64,000 bases of DNA, taken from CAVVNN01 sp963838035. GTDB taxonomy: Bacteria; Actinomycetota; Thermoleophilia; Solirubrobacterales; 70-9. The stretch spans positions 248,001-312,000 of the forward strand of contig CAWIPM010000002.1 in the NCBI GenBank assembly GCA_963838035.1, given 5' to 3'. Position 1 is the first letter of the stretch. Each line of letters begins with the position of its first letter. Shown one piece after another: positions 29,387-37,682 of this stretch. The notes under the pieces were generated by a model. That model had not been told where the DNA came from. It saw only the letters and a program-made list of their open reading frames with translations, and made no database searches. A program made the position numbers and the translations under genes.

Positions 29387-30012
29387 CTAGCTCCGCCGCA
29401 GGCCGGCAGCGATCACGGCGAGGAAGCGCGTCGGCTCCTCGCCCTCGTTCTCGAAGTGGTGTGGCAGGTCGGCGTCGAAGGTGACGCTGTCGCCGCCGCG
29501 CAGTTCATGGCGCGCTCCGTCGACGGTCAGCGCCAACGTCCCGGCCAGCACCACCGCGGTCTCGCGGCTGCCCGGCTCATGGATCGGCGGGTCATCGCGC
29601 CCGCCGGTCGAGGCGCCGGGCTTCAAGACGTGCAGAGAGACGTCGGCGCGCTGGCCAGGCAGCGGGGGCGTCAGCTCCTCGAAGCGGTGCCCTCCGCGCT
29701 CGAAGCGGCGTCGCTCGCCGGCGCGGGTGATGGCGACATGCTCGCCCTCGTCCAGTCTCAGCAGCTGCGAAAGCGTCAGCTCCAGACCGGCGGCTATCTT
29801 GGCGGCGACGGCCAGAGTCGGGCTGGTCTCCCCCGCTCGACCTGGGACAGCATCGGTGCGCTGACGCCCGAGCGCTCGCCAAGATCTCGCAGCGATAGCC
29901 CCATCGCCTCGCGCAGGGCGCGCATCCGACTCCCGATCGCGGGAGTCGCGGCCTCCGACCGCAGGCCGATCTCTGTGGCTGCAACTGCGCTCAACCGGGC
30001 GTACGTTATCAC
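29387..30012 (-). pseudogene. XRE-family regulator with C-terminal cupin domain, frameshifted
   Basis: The N-terminal frame (GTG 30010-30012) encodes an HTH: MRALREAMGLSLRDLGE followed by SGVSAPMLSQVERG. It then runs out of frame at a run of five Gs (coding strand, 29834-29830). Adding one G gives ETSPTLAVAAKIAAGLELTL, SQLLRLDEG and then a cupin domain (VVLAGTLALTVDGARHELRGGDSVTFDADLPHHFEN region) to the stop at 29387, about 208 residues. Such XRE-cupin proteins are DNA-binding sensors of small metabolites. It is either a true pseudogene or an intact gene with a homopolymer error. Its place before leuC suggests a role in leucine genes. Confidence 0.8.
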
Positions 30013-30016
30013 GTAC
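30001..30016. promoter_or_regulatory. Palindromic operator candidate over the XRE-cupin start
   Basis: GTACGTTATCACGTAC is a 16-base inverted repeat (14 of 16 symmetric) spanning the GTG start of the XRE-cupin gene. The position suits autorepression by the XRE protein; this is inference. Confidence 0.5.
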
Positions 30017-30040
30017 AGGCGTAACCGCGCTTTGAAGTGC

Positions 30041-30062
30041 TATAAAAACTGACCAGTCGGTT
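30041..30062 (+). promoter_or_regulatory. TetR promoter with overlapping operator
   Basis: A -10-like TATAAA (30041-30046) overlaps the imperfect palindrome AACTGACCAGTCGGTT (30047-30062; AACnGACnnGTCnGTT). This is the usual operator style of TetR/AcrR regulators and lies about 20 bases before the TTG start, so autoregulation is likely. Confidence 0.65.
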
Positions 30063-30083
30063 TAAAGCGAAGACAGGAAGCTT

Positions 30084-30680
30084 TTGCCCAAGCTGCGACC
30101 AGAGGTTCGGACCGAGAGACGGCGCCAGCTGATCGACGCCGCCTGGAGGTGTGCCGCCGAGAGGCGTTTCGGCGAGATGACGGTCGACGAGGTCTGCGCC
30201 GAGGCGGGGCTCAGCAAGGGTGCCTTCTACGGGTACTTCGAAAGCAAGGACGACCTGCTGGCGGGGTTGCTCGATGAGGATGCCGCGGAGCTCGATCGGA
30301 TGTTGGACGAGATCGGCGCGGCCGAGGCGGGGGGCGCCGCGCGGCTGCGCCGCTTCTCCCAGGCCATGCTCCAGCATGCTGACGACCCCGGCCGGGCCCA
30401 GGTCCGGGCCGACCTCTGGGCGACCGTGCTTGGCGCTGAGGCTCTGCGCAAGCACTTCGCGCAGACCGGAGCGCGGCGGCGCGTCCGACTCCGCGGCTGG
30501 ATCGAGGAGGGGGTCGCACGGGGTGAGATCCGAGAGGTGCCCGCCAACGCACTTGCCTCACTGCTGCTGGCGACCGCCGACGGGCTGATGCTGCACGCGA
30601 CCCTCGACCCGAGCGCATTTCGCTGGGCGAACATCCGGCGCGCGGTCGACGAGCTGCTGGACGGAATCTCCGCCCGATGA
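30084..30680 (+). CDS. TetR/AcrR-family transcriptional regulator
   Basis: A 198-residue regulator with an N-terminal HTH (RRRQLIDAAWRCAAERRFGE, then VDEVCAEAGLSKGAFYGYFESKDDLL) and a divergent ligand-binding domain. The start is TTG at 30084-30086 behind AGGAAG. The stop overlaps the ClC channel ATG (ATGA), so regulator and channel are co-transcribed. The ligand is unknown. Confidence 0.92.
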   Translation: MPKLRPEVRTERRRQLIDAAWRCAAERRFGEMTVDEVCAEAGLSKGAFYGYFESKDDLLAGLLDEDAAELDRMLDEIGAAEAGGAARLRRFSQAMLQHADDPGRAQVRADLWATVLGAEALRKHFAQTGARRRVRLRGWIEEGVARGEIREVPANALASLLLATADGLMLHATLDPSAFRWANIRRAVDELLDGISAR

Positions 30681-32530
30681 GCTCGGACCGGACTCGGCCC
30701 CGGCGGCTCCTCCGCCCCGTCGACGGGATGCGGATCGGCGAGTGGACTGCGGGGCCGAGCGGTCTGCTGGCGCTGGCCCTCGTGGTCGGCGTCGGGGCGG
30801 GACTGGGCGCGATTGCCTTCCGCTACCTGATCGAGGGGTTCACCTACGCCTTCACCGGCCACGACAGCTACGGAGCCGCGGGGCATGTGGCCAACCCGCT
30901 CGTCCCCGGCCTGGGAATCTGGTTCGTCGCGCTCGTCCCGATCCTCGGCGGCCTGCTCTACGGGCCTCTCGTCAATCGCTTCGCGCGCGAGGCGCGCGGC
31001 CACGGCGTCCCCGAGGTGATGCTCGCAGTCTCCCAGCGGGGTGGTCGGATCCGCCCCGTCGTCGCGGTCGTCAAGTCGCTGGCCTCCGCCCTATGCATCG
31101 GCTCGGGCGGCTCGGTCGGCCGCGAGGGGCCGATCGTGCAGATCGGCTCGTCGCTCGGGTCGACGATCGGACAGCTGACCAGGTCGCCAGAGGCGCGGAT
31201 GCGGCTACTGGTCGCCTGCGGCGCAGCCGGGGGCATCTCGGCCACCTTCAATGCCCCGATCGCCGGCGTCTTCTTCGCCCTCGAGGTGATATTGCGCGAC
31301 TTCGAGACGCGATCGTTCGGGGCGGTCGTGATCGCCTCGGTGACGGCCGACGTGATCGGGCGCGCCGCCTTCGGCACCGAAGCCTTCCTCGAACTGCCAA
31401 AGCTCGGCGTGGGGCCGGTGAGCGGCTACCCGCTCTACCTGGTGCTGGGCCTGCTGGCCGCAGTGGTCGGCACCGCCTTCATCCGCGTCCTCTACGGCAT
31501 GGAGGACAGGGCCGACCGGCTCTGGCGCTTCTCGGAGGCCTGGCGGCCCGCTGTTGGCGGCGCCCTGCTCGGCCTGCTGCTGCTGGCGCTACCGCAGATG
31601 TACGGGGTCGGCTATCCCGTGCTGGAAGGAGCGATAGACGGCCGCTACGCACTCGGATTTCTGCTCGCTCTGCTCGCCGGCAAGGTGCTGGCAACCAGCC
31701 TCACCCTCTCGATCGGCGGCTCCGGGGGCGTCTTTGCCCCCTCGCTCTTCATGGGCGCGATGCTCGGCTCGGCATTCGGCCTGGCCGTGCACGACCTGCT
31801 TCCGGGAATCTCCGGGCCGGCCGGGGCCTACGGATTGATCGGGATGGGCGCCGTCTTCGCCGCCGCAGCGCGGGCGCCCATGACCGCGATCCTGATCATC
31901 TTCGAGCTGACCGGCGACTACAGGATCATGCTGCCGCTGATGCTCGCGGTGGTGATCGCGACGGCGCTCGCCGGGCGCCTCTCGCCTCACTCGATATACA
32001 CCCTGAAGCTGGCCCGCCGCGGCATCGATCTGCTCCGGCGCCATCCGGCGGGCCCGATGGAAGCGATCACCGTCGCCGAGGCGATGCGGCCCGCCCCGGA
32101 GCCGGTTCGCTCCGACGCGCGGCTCGACGAGATGGTCGCCCGGTTGAGCGAAGGTGAGGAGGCGACGCTACCGGTCGTCGACCCCGACGGCACCTTCGTC
32201 GGCGTCCTGCCCGAGGACGAGTTGGAGCAGGCGATCGGCGAGGGAGTGCCGGACGTCGACGCGGGCTCCCTGGCCCGGCTGCTGCCCACCCTGCGCGGTG
32301 GCGAGTCGCTCGCGGAGGCCACCGGAACCCTTGTCCGCACCGATAGCCCAGGCCTCGCCGTGCTCGACGAGACAGGCGAGCGGGTAGTCGGCTGGCTCTC
32401 CCATCGTGACATCCTGCGCGTCTACGATCGACGCATGAAGCAGGATCGCGCCCAGCAGAGCAGGACCTCGCACAGACGCGTCTCGGACACGAGCTCGGCA
32501 CGCCCCTCCGGCGCAAACGCTCCGGCTTGA
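30677..32530 (+). CDS. ClC-family chloride channel/transporter with CBS domains
   Basis: A 617-residue protein with about 10-12 hydrophobic segments. Selectivity-filter motifs are GSGGSVGREGPIVQIGSSLG (with the gating Glu in GREGP) and SIGGSGGVFAPSLFMGAMLG. Residues from about 465 onward form a CBS pair (AITVAEAMRP.., LPVVDPDGTFVGVLPEDEL, LAVLDETGERVVGWLSHRDIL). It moves chloride or exchanges it for protons at the cytoplasmic membrane, with CBS domains as a cytoplasmic sensor. Channel or antiporter cannot be decided here. Confidence 0.92.
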   Translation: MSSDRTRPRRLLRPVDGMRIGEWTAGPSGLLALALVVGVGAGLGAIAFRYLIEGFTYAFTGHDSYGAAGHVANPLVPGLGIWFVALVPILGGLLYGPLVNRFAREARGHGVPEVMLAVSQRGGRIRPVVAVVKSLASALCIGSGGSVGREGPIVQIGSSLGSTIGQLTRSPEARMRLLVACGAAGGISATFNAPIAGVFFALEVILRDFETRSFGAVVIASVTADVIGRAAFGTEAFLELPKLGVGPVSGYPLYLVLGLLAAVVGTAFIRVLYGMEDRADRLWRFSEAWRPAVGGALLGLLLLALPQMYGVGYPVLEGAIDGRYALGFLLALLAGKVLATSLTLSIGGSGGVFAPSLFMGAMLGSAFGLAVHDLLPGISGPAGAYGLIGMGAVFAAAARAPMTAILIIFELTGDYRIMLPLMLAVVIATALAGRLSPHSIYTLKLARRGIDLLRRHPAGPMEAITVAEAMRPAPEPVRSDARLDEMVARLSEGEEATLPVVDPDGTFVGVLPEDELEQAIGEGVPDVDAGSLARLLPTLRGGESLAEATGTLVRTDSPGLAVLDETGERVVGWLSHRDILRVYDRRMKQDRAQQSRTSHRRVSDTSSARPSGANAPA

Positions 32531-32536
32531 GCCGCC

Positions 32537-34123
32537 CTACGGCCCGGGTGTGCGTTCGGCCGCGGCCTCGGCAGTCGCCGCCTCCGCCTCACGCGTGGCG
32601 GCGCCCTCGAGGGCGTTGGAGAGCGCCCGCACGTAGGCGCGCGCGGAAGCCTCGAGGATGTCCGTGGCGACCCCCTGGCCGCTTGCCAGGCGGCCGGCGG
32701 CGCGCAGCATCACGGTGACCTCGCCGAGAGCGTCCTCGCCGCCGGTGACCGCCTCAACCGCGTACTGGCGCAGCTCGCACTCGGTCCCCGTCGCCCTCTG
32801 GATCGCGAGGAAGATCGCGTCGACGGGCCCGTCACCGCTCGACTCCCCGACCGACTCCTCGCCGGAGGGCATCTTCACCGCCACCGTGGCCAGCGGCTCG
32901 CGACGCGAGCCCGCCTCGACCTCGAACCAGGACAGCTCGTGGGCGTCGGCCCGCTCGCGCATCTCATCGGAGACGATCGCCTCCAGGTCGAGCGCGGTCA
33001 CCTGCTTCTTGCGGTCGGCGACCTCCTTGAAACGCTTGAAGGCGGCATTGAGCGCGTTGCCCTCGACCTCGAAGCCGAGCTGCTCGAGGGCGTCGCGCAG
33101 GGCGTGGCGCCCGGAATGCTTGCCGAGCACGATCGAGTTCGAGTCGAGGCCGACCTCGGTGGCGTCCATGATCTCGTAGGTCGTGCGCTCCTTCAGCACT
33201 CCGTCCTGGTGGATGCCGGACTCGTGCGCGAAGGCGTTGCGGCCGACGATCGCCTTGTTCGGCTGCACCGGGTAGCCGGTGAGGCGGGAGACCATGCGGC
33301 TGGTGCGCGCCAGCTCACGGGTGTTGACTCCGACGGTGAGGCCGTGGACGTCCTCGCGGGTGCGGATCAACATCACGATCTCCTCCAGCGAGCAATTTCC
33401 GGCGCGCTCGCCGATGCCATTGATCGCGCACTCGACCTGGCGGGCCCCGGCCAGCACGCCGGCGTAGGAGTTCGCAACCGCCAACCCCAGGTCGTCGTGG
33501 CAATGAACCGAGGTCTGAACCTCGCGCAGCGCCGGAACCAGCTCGTAGAGACGGCGGAAGTAGTCCGCGTACTCCTCCGGCGTGGTGTAGCCGACCGTGT
33601 CGGGGATGTTGATCACTGTTGCCCCCTCCTCGACCGCGATCGCGCAGACCTCGGCGGTGAACTCGATGTCGGCGCGGGTCGCGTCCATCGGCGAGAACTC
33701 GACGTCCTCGCAGCAGGAGCGGGCCAGCGCCACCGCGGCGCGGGCCTGGCCCTTGACGTCCTCGCGGTCGGTCTGCAGCTGGTGCTCGATGTGGATGTCG
33801 GAGGTGGAGATGAAGGTGTGGATGCGAGGGCGCTGGGCGTCGCGGATCGCTGCCCAGGCGGCATCGATGTCGGCCTTGTGGGTGCGAGCGAGCCCGCAGA
33901 TGACCGGACCCTCGACAGTGCGGGAAATCTCCTCCACCGCGTCGAAGTCCCCGGGCGAGGTGATCGGGAAGCCGGCCTCGATCACGTCGACGCCGAGCCG
34001 GGCGAGCTGCTGGGCGATCTCCGCCTTCTCGGCGGTGTTCAGGGAGATCCCCGGCGACTGCTCGCCGTCTCTCAGGGTCGTGTCGAAGATGTGGACGCGG
34101 TCTGCGTCAGATGAGGGTGCCAC
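32537..34123 (-). CDS. leuA: 2-isopropylmalate synthase
   Basis: A 528-residue enzyme for the first committed step of leucine synthesis. FDTTLRDGEQSPGISL gives the metal/catalytic residues, SVHCHDDLGLAVANSYAGVL the second metal motif, and the last 130 or so residues form the leucine-feedback domain. The start is GTG at 34121-34123 with SD AAGGAGAAGG. That SD is exactly complementary to the leucine codons of the leader peptide 80 bases upstream, so translational control by leucine supply is predicted. Confidence 0.95.
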   Translation of the reverse strand: MAPSSDADRVHIFDTTLRDGEQSPGISLNTAEKAEIAQQLARLGVDVIEAGFPITSPGDFDAVEEISRTVEGPVICGLARTHKADIDAAWAAIRDAQRPRIHTFISTSDIHIEHQLQTDREDVKGQARAAVALARSCCEDVEFSPMDATRADIEFTAEVCAIAVEEGATVINIPDTVGYTTPEEYADYFRRLYELVPALREVQTSVHCHDDLGLAVANSYAGVLAGARQVECAINGIGERAGNCSLEEIVMLIRTREDVHGLTVGVNTRELARTSRMVSRLTGYPVQPNKAIVGRNAFAHESGIHQDGVLKERTTYEIMDATEVGLDSNSIVLGKHSGRHALRDALEQLGFEVEGNALNAAFKRFKEVADRKKQVTALDLEAIVSDEMRERADAHELSWFEVEAGSRREPLATVAVKMPSGEESVGESSGDGPVDAIFLAIQRATGTECELRQYAVEAVTGGEDALGEVTVMLRAAGRLASGQGVATDILEASARAYVRALSNALEGAATREAEAATAEAAAERTPGP

Positions 34124-34127
34124 TGGA

Positions 34128-34271
34128 CCTTCTCCTTCTCTGCTTCGTTCGAATGGCCTTGTCTCTCGCGGCTATCGCGCCGCCCAGCGCTATTCCCCCC
34201 GAAGGGGGAGGAGAAGGAGCAGCGACAGGGTGTTGAGGCGATACGCCATTCGGTGTCACGAGCTTAGCGTA
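34128..34271 (-). promoter_or_regulatory. leuA leader region with crossing pairings and UUCG hairpin
   Basis: In RNA order: -10 box TACGCT (34271-34266); segment A CGAAUGGC (34252-34245) holding the leader start codon; segment B CCUUCUCCU (34217-34209) in the Leu codons; hairpin UCCCCC-UUCG-GGGGGA; segment A' GCCAUUCG (34157-34150); segment B' AGGAGAAGG (34136-34128), the leuA SD. A pairs A' (8 bp) and B pairs B' (9 bp). The order A-B-A'-B' is a pseudoknot. A conserved pseudoknot (LEU element) has been reported before actinobacterial leuA. No U-tract terminator is present. Confidence 0.7.
34190..34249 (-). CDS. Leucine-rich leader peptide of leuA
   Basis: A 19-codon ORF, MAYRLNTLSLLLLLPLRGE, from the ATG at 34247-34249 to TAG at 34190-34192. 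Eight of 19 codons are Leu, five of them consecutive, which is diagnostic of a leucine attenuation leader. The run of Leu codons also forms the anti-SD segment for leuA. A ribosome stalled there for lack of leucyl-tRNA would free the leuA SD. The ORF lies 66 bases before leuA. Confidence 0.82.
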   Translation of the reverse strand: MAYRLNTLSLLLLLPLRGE

Positions 34272-34278
34272 GGCTCGC

Positions 34279-34421
34279 CTGATCGCCAAGCAGCGTGGAA
34301 CGAGCTCGCTTGCCCTGTTCGCGATGGGCATCTCCGTCGTCGTCATCGCCAACGACATCTCGGCGATCGAGTCACCGGTGGCCGCCTCGCCGACATCTTC
34401 GGGCGGCGCCGCGCCGCCTAG
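34279..34421 (+). pseudogene. Remnant of an MFS drug-efflux transporter (EmrB/QacA type)
   Basis: One frame from 34279 reads SSLALFAMGISVVVIANDIS, which looks like the first transmembrane helix of a DHA2 transporter. Then, after AIE and in another frame, VTGGRLADIFGRRRAA and a TAG at 34419-34421 give the loop 2-3 signature of the same family. The helix 1-2 connection and nearly all the rest are missing, and there is no usual start codon. It is a gene scar after deletion and frameshift. A TAGGCT box (34270-34275) upstream shares its TA with the leuA leader promoter. Confidence 0.65.
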
Positions 34422-35005
34422 CGGGGGCCGCGCCGGTGCGGGCCTCGGGCCTGCGCCTGGTGCAGCCGATCGGAACCGGGCCCGCCTTTGAGGGAATCGT
34501 TCCCGGGCCCTCCCCAGAGCACGTCGTTTCCGGGCCCGCCGGAGAGCACGTCGTTTCCGGGCCCGCCGTAGAGCAGATCCGCACCACCTCGGCCGGAGAG
34601 GCGATCGTCACCCGAGCCGCCGACCAACTTGTCAGGGCCCCCTCCTCCGGTGAGGCGATCCGCTCCCGGCCCGCCGCGCAGGGTCACCGGAACCCGGACG
34701 TCACCGGCGACGGTGACGATGTCGTCGCCGGCACCGGAGTTCACTTCGAAGCCGCTGATCGCCGTTGCCTGGCAGACCAGTTCGTTCTGGTCTTCGGCCG
34801 GGTGGTAGCAGACGTTGCCGCCCACGTCGAGCGGCACCACCGAGCTGATCAGGTAGCTGCGCCCGTCCGGGCTGATCCCGATGCCGATCATGTTCGCTTC
34901 CGACCCACCCGCGAGCAGCACATTGAGCGGCGCCGTTTCGGCGTGCGCAAAAAGGGGCACGCACAGCGCCAAGATCGAGGCCGCGATCAGGATCGTCTTC
35001 TTCAT
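34418..35005 (-). CDS. Secreted RTX-like glycine/aspartate nonapeptide repeat protein
   Basis: A 195-residue protein with a clear signal peptide (MKKTILIAASILALCVPLFA, then HA before the mature ETAP). After a Cys-containing domain come seven or eight GGxGxDxLx repeats (GGPGADRLT, GGSGDDRLS, GGPGNDVLS, GGPGNDVLW and so on), which by family bind calcium in a beta-roll. The end HQAQARGPHRRGPR does not look like a repeat cap, and the stop abuts the MFS remnant, so the 3' end may be truncated by rearrangement. Function unknown. Confidence 0.8.
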   Translation of the reverse strand: MKKTILIAASILALCVPLFAHAETAPLNVLLAGGSEANMIGIGISPDGRSYLISSVVPLDVGGNVCYHPAEDQNELVCQATAISGFEVNSGAGDDIVTVAGDVRVPVTLRGGPGADRLTGGGGPDKLVGGSGDDRLSGRGGADLLYGGPGNDVLSGGPGNDVLWGGPGNDSLKGGPGSDRLHQAQARGPHRRGPR

Positions 35006-35042
35006 CGGTGAACTGCCCGCCCCACGCTCGTCGATCTGACGC

Positions 35043-36077
35043 CTACGATGGAAACAACACGACCTTGCCGACGTTGCGGCGCTCGGCGATGAATTCGTGG
35101 GCGTCCCCCGCTCGCTCGAACGGGAACGCCTCGGCGACGACCGGCTCGAGGCGGCCGCTCTCGAGGTCGGCCATCAGCGGCTCGGTGACCCTGTCGAGGT
35201 TGCCCTCGCGATCCCACCACTTCAACATGTTGAGGCCGAAGATGCCCTTGTTCTCGTTCATCGCGGAGAGGCTCTTCCACCAGGGGAATGTCGCCAGCGG
35301 CATCCTCGCCAGGCTCCTCAGCGTGGCCGGGATGTCCCGCGCGCCGGCGTTCGAGCTCTCCGACAGCCCGTACATCACCAGTCGCCCGCCCGGGCGCAGC
35401 AGCCGGTAGTCCTTCCGGAACGAGGTCGGCCCGAGCGCGTCCATCACCAGGTCGATGCCCTCGCCGCCGGTGATCCGCATCACCTCGGCCTCGAAGTCCT
35501 GGTTGCGGTAGTCGATCGGGTGGTTGACGCCCTGGGCGCGGATCGCCTCGTGCTTCCCCGGCGAAGCGGTGCCGAAGACCTCGGCGCCGGCGTTGCGGGC
35601 GAGCTGGGTTGCCGAGATGCCGACGCCGCCGCCGGCGGAGTGAATTAGGACCCGGTCCCCCGTGCGCATCCCGCCCATCACTACCAGCGCCGCATATGCG
35701 GTTCCGTAGTTGACCGGGAAGGCGGCTCCCTGCTCGAAACTGAGCCTCTCGGGAAGCGGCAGCGCCTGGCCCGCCGGCACGGTGACCAGCTCGGCCTGGC
35801 CGCCGAAGCGAGTGCCGGCGATGACGCGGTCGCCGACGCTGTGCTCGCTGACGCCCTCTCCCACCGACTCGACCTCGCCGGCGACCTCATAGCCGAGCAC
35901 ACAGGGGGGCTTGGGAGCGTCGGGGTAGAGCCCGACGCGCGCCATCGTGTCGGCGAAGTTGATCCCGGCGGCCCTGACCGCGATCCTGACCTCGCCGGGG
36001 CCGATCGAAGGGTCGGGCATCTCCCGCACCTGCATGACGCCGGGGCCGCCCGTCCCTGTCAGCACCACCGCCTTCAT
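35043..36077 (-). CDS. Zinc-independent MDR-family quinone oxidoreductase-like protein
   Basis: A 344-residue NADPH-dependent medium-chain dehydrogenase/reductase. It has the GroES-like N-terminal half (AAGINFADTMARVGLYP, LGYEVAGEV) and a Rossmann half with LIHSAGGGVGISATQLAR. Catalytic zinc cysteines are absent, placing it near quinone reductases and VAT-1-like proteins. Substrate unknown. A TAGGCT box lies seven bases before the ATG. Confidence 0.9.
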   Translation of the reverse strand: MKAVVLTGTGGPGVMQVREMPDPSIGPGEVRIAVRAAGINFADTMARVGLYPDAPKPPCVLGYEVAGEVESVGEGVSEHSVGDRVIAGTRFGGQAELVTVPAGQALPLPERLSFEQGAAFPVNYGTAYAALVVMGGMRTGDRVLIHSAGGGVGISATQLARNAGAEVFGTASPGKHEAIRAQGVNHPIDYRNQDFEAEVMRITGGEGIDLVMDALGPTSFRKDYRLLRPGGRLVMYGLSESSNAGARDIPATLRSLARMPLATFPWWKSLSAMNENKGIFGLNMLKWWDREGNLDRVTEPLMADLESGRLEPVVAEAFPFERAGDAHEFIAERRNVGKVVLFPS

Positions 36078-36101
36078 GCCGGCAAGCCTATCCGGGCCGC
36101 G

Positions 36102-37682
36102 CTAGAGGTCGACCGAGCGGCCGACGGAAAAGCCGCCGAGCTGGAGGATCTTCTCGATCGTCTCCCCGCGCACCGGGGCGTCGGTGGTGAGCGCCATCAC
36201 CGCCCGCTCGCCGCCGGCCTCGGCGCCGACCGCGGCGGAGATGATGTTCACGCCCTCCTTGCCGAACGCGGTCCCGACCCTGCCGATCATGCCCGGCTGG
36301 TCGTCATAGCGGAAGACCGCGAGGTGTTCGGCGAAGGGCAGGTAGAAGCTCTCCCCCCACACCGAGACAAGGTATGGCTCGTTGCGCGGCCCGACCCCGG
36401 TGCCCGAGACCTCGACCTCCTCGCCACCCGACTGCAGCCTGACGGTGACCAGCTCGGTGAAGTCCTCGGCGCTGGCGTCCTTGGTCTCGACCAGCTCGAT
36501 CCCCCGCTCCTCGGCCATATGGGGAGCGTTGACCAGGTTGACAGGCTCCTCGGTGTGGCCGGAGAGGGTGCCGACCATGACCGCGATCCCCAGCAGACGG
36601 GTGTCGTAGGAGGCGATGCGGCCGCGGAACTCGGCGGTGACGCGGTCGACCGAGCCGTCGCCGAGGCCCTGGGCGAGGCGTCCGAGCTTTTCGCAGAGCG
36701 GCACGAACGGGGCCAGTGCCTCCATCTCCTCGGGGCGGACCGCGGCGATGTTGACCGCGTTGGTGACGACGCCGCCGGCGAGAGCGGCGGTGACCTGCTC
36801 CGCGGTGACCACCCCGGCGCGGTCCTGCGCCTCCGCCGTCGAGGCCCCAAGGTGGGGGGTGACGACAACGTCGGAGCGGCTGAGGATCGGGTGCTCGGTG
36901 AAGGGCTCCGAGGGGAAGACGTCGAGAGCAGCCCCGGCGACCTTGCCCGACTCCAAACCGGCGGCGAGAGCATCGAGGTCGACCAGCTCTCCGCGGGCAC
37001 AGTTGACGATCCGGACCCCGTCCTTCATCGCCGCGATCGCGTCGGCGTCGATCAGGTCCACCGTCTCGGGTGTCTTCGGCACGTGCAGGGTGACGACATC
37101 AGCCTGCTCGAACACCTCCTCGACGCTCCCGGCGCCCTCGACGCCCAGCTCGCGGAAGCGCTCGGTGGAGACGAACTTGTCGAAGGCGACCACGTTCATC
37201 TCAAAGCCCTGGGCGCGCTTGGCGACGAGCTGGCCGATCCTGCCGAAGCCGATCACGCCGAGGGTCTTGCCGTAGAGCTCGGCCCCCTTGAACTTTGCCC
37301 GGTCCCAGCGCCCCGCAGCCAGGGTCGCGTGGGCCTGGGGTACGTTGCGGAAGAGGGCGAGGGTGAGGGCGAGGGTGTGCTCGGCGGCGGCGACCGAGTT
37401 CGATTCGGGCGCGTTGGCGACGATGATCCCCCGGCGGGTCGCCGCCGGGATGTCCACGTTGTCGACACCGGTGCCTGCACGGCCGATCACCTTCAGCCGC
37501 TCGGCCCGGTCGATCAGCTCGGGAGTCATCCTGGTCGCGGAGCGGATCAGGATCGCGTCGTAGCCGGCGATCGCCTCGCGCAATTCATCCTCGGACATCT
37601 CGAGGCCGAGATCGACGTCGAAGTGCTCGCGGAGCAACTCGACGCCCGCGTCGGCGATCTTCTCCTTGACCAGAACCTTCAC
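36102..37682 (-). CDS. serA: D-3-phosphoglycerate dehydrogenase
   Basis: A 526-residue type I enzyme: substrate domain, NAD domain with LGVIGFGRIGQLVAKRAQGF, catalytic residues in the ASTAEAQDRAG region, then an intervening domain and a C-terminal ACT domain (VFRYDDQPGMIGRVGTAFGK) for serine feedback. It oxidises 3-phosphoglycerate for serine synthesis. I start at the GTG at 37680-37682 overlapping the serC stop (GTGA); upstream residues in the open frame belong to serC. Confidence 0.95.
   Translation of the reverse strand: MKVLVKEKIADAGVELLREHFDVDLGLEMSEDELREAIAGYDAILIRSATRMTPELIDRAERLKVIGRAGTGVDNVDIPAATRRGIIVANAPESNSVAAAEHTLALTLALFRNVPQAHATLAAGRWDRAKFKGAELYGKTLGVIGFGRIGQLVAKRAQGFEMNVVAFDKFVSTERFRELGVEGAGSVEEVFEQADVVTLHVPKTPETVDLIDADAIAAMKDGVRIVNCARGELVDLDALAAGLESGKVAGAALDVFPSEPFTEHPILSRSDVVVTPHLGASTAEAQDRAGVVTAEQVTAALAGGVVTNAVNIAAVRPEEMEALAPFVPLCEKLGRLAQGLGDGSVDRVTAEFRGRIASYDTRLLGIAVMVGTLSGHTEEPVNLVNAPHMAEERGIELVETKDASAEDFTELVTVRLQSGGEEVEVSGTGVGPRNEPYLVSVWGESFYLPFAEHLAVFRYDDQPGMIGRVGTAFGKEGVNIISAAVGAEAGGERAVMALTTDAPVRGETIEKILQLGGFSVGRSVDL

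Noticed and set aside
34190..34249. Intrinsic transcription terminator in the leuA leader (UUCG hairpin)
   Set aside because: The hairpin is strong but is followed by an AATAGCGC-type sequence with no U run, so transcriptional attenuation is unlikely.
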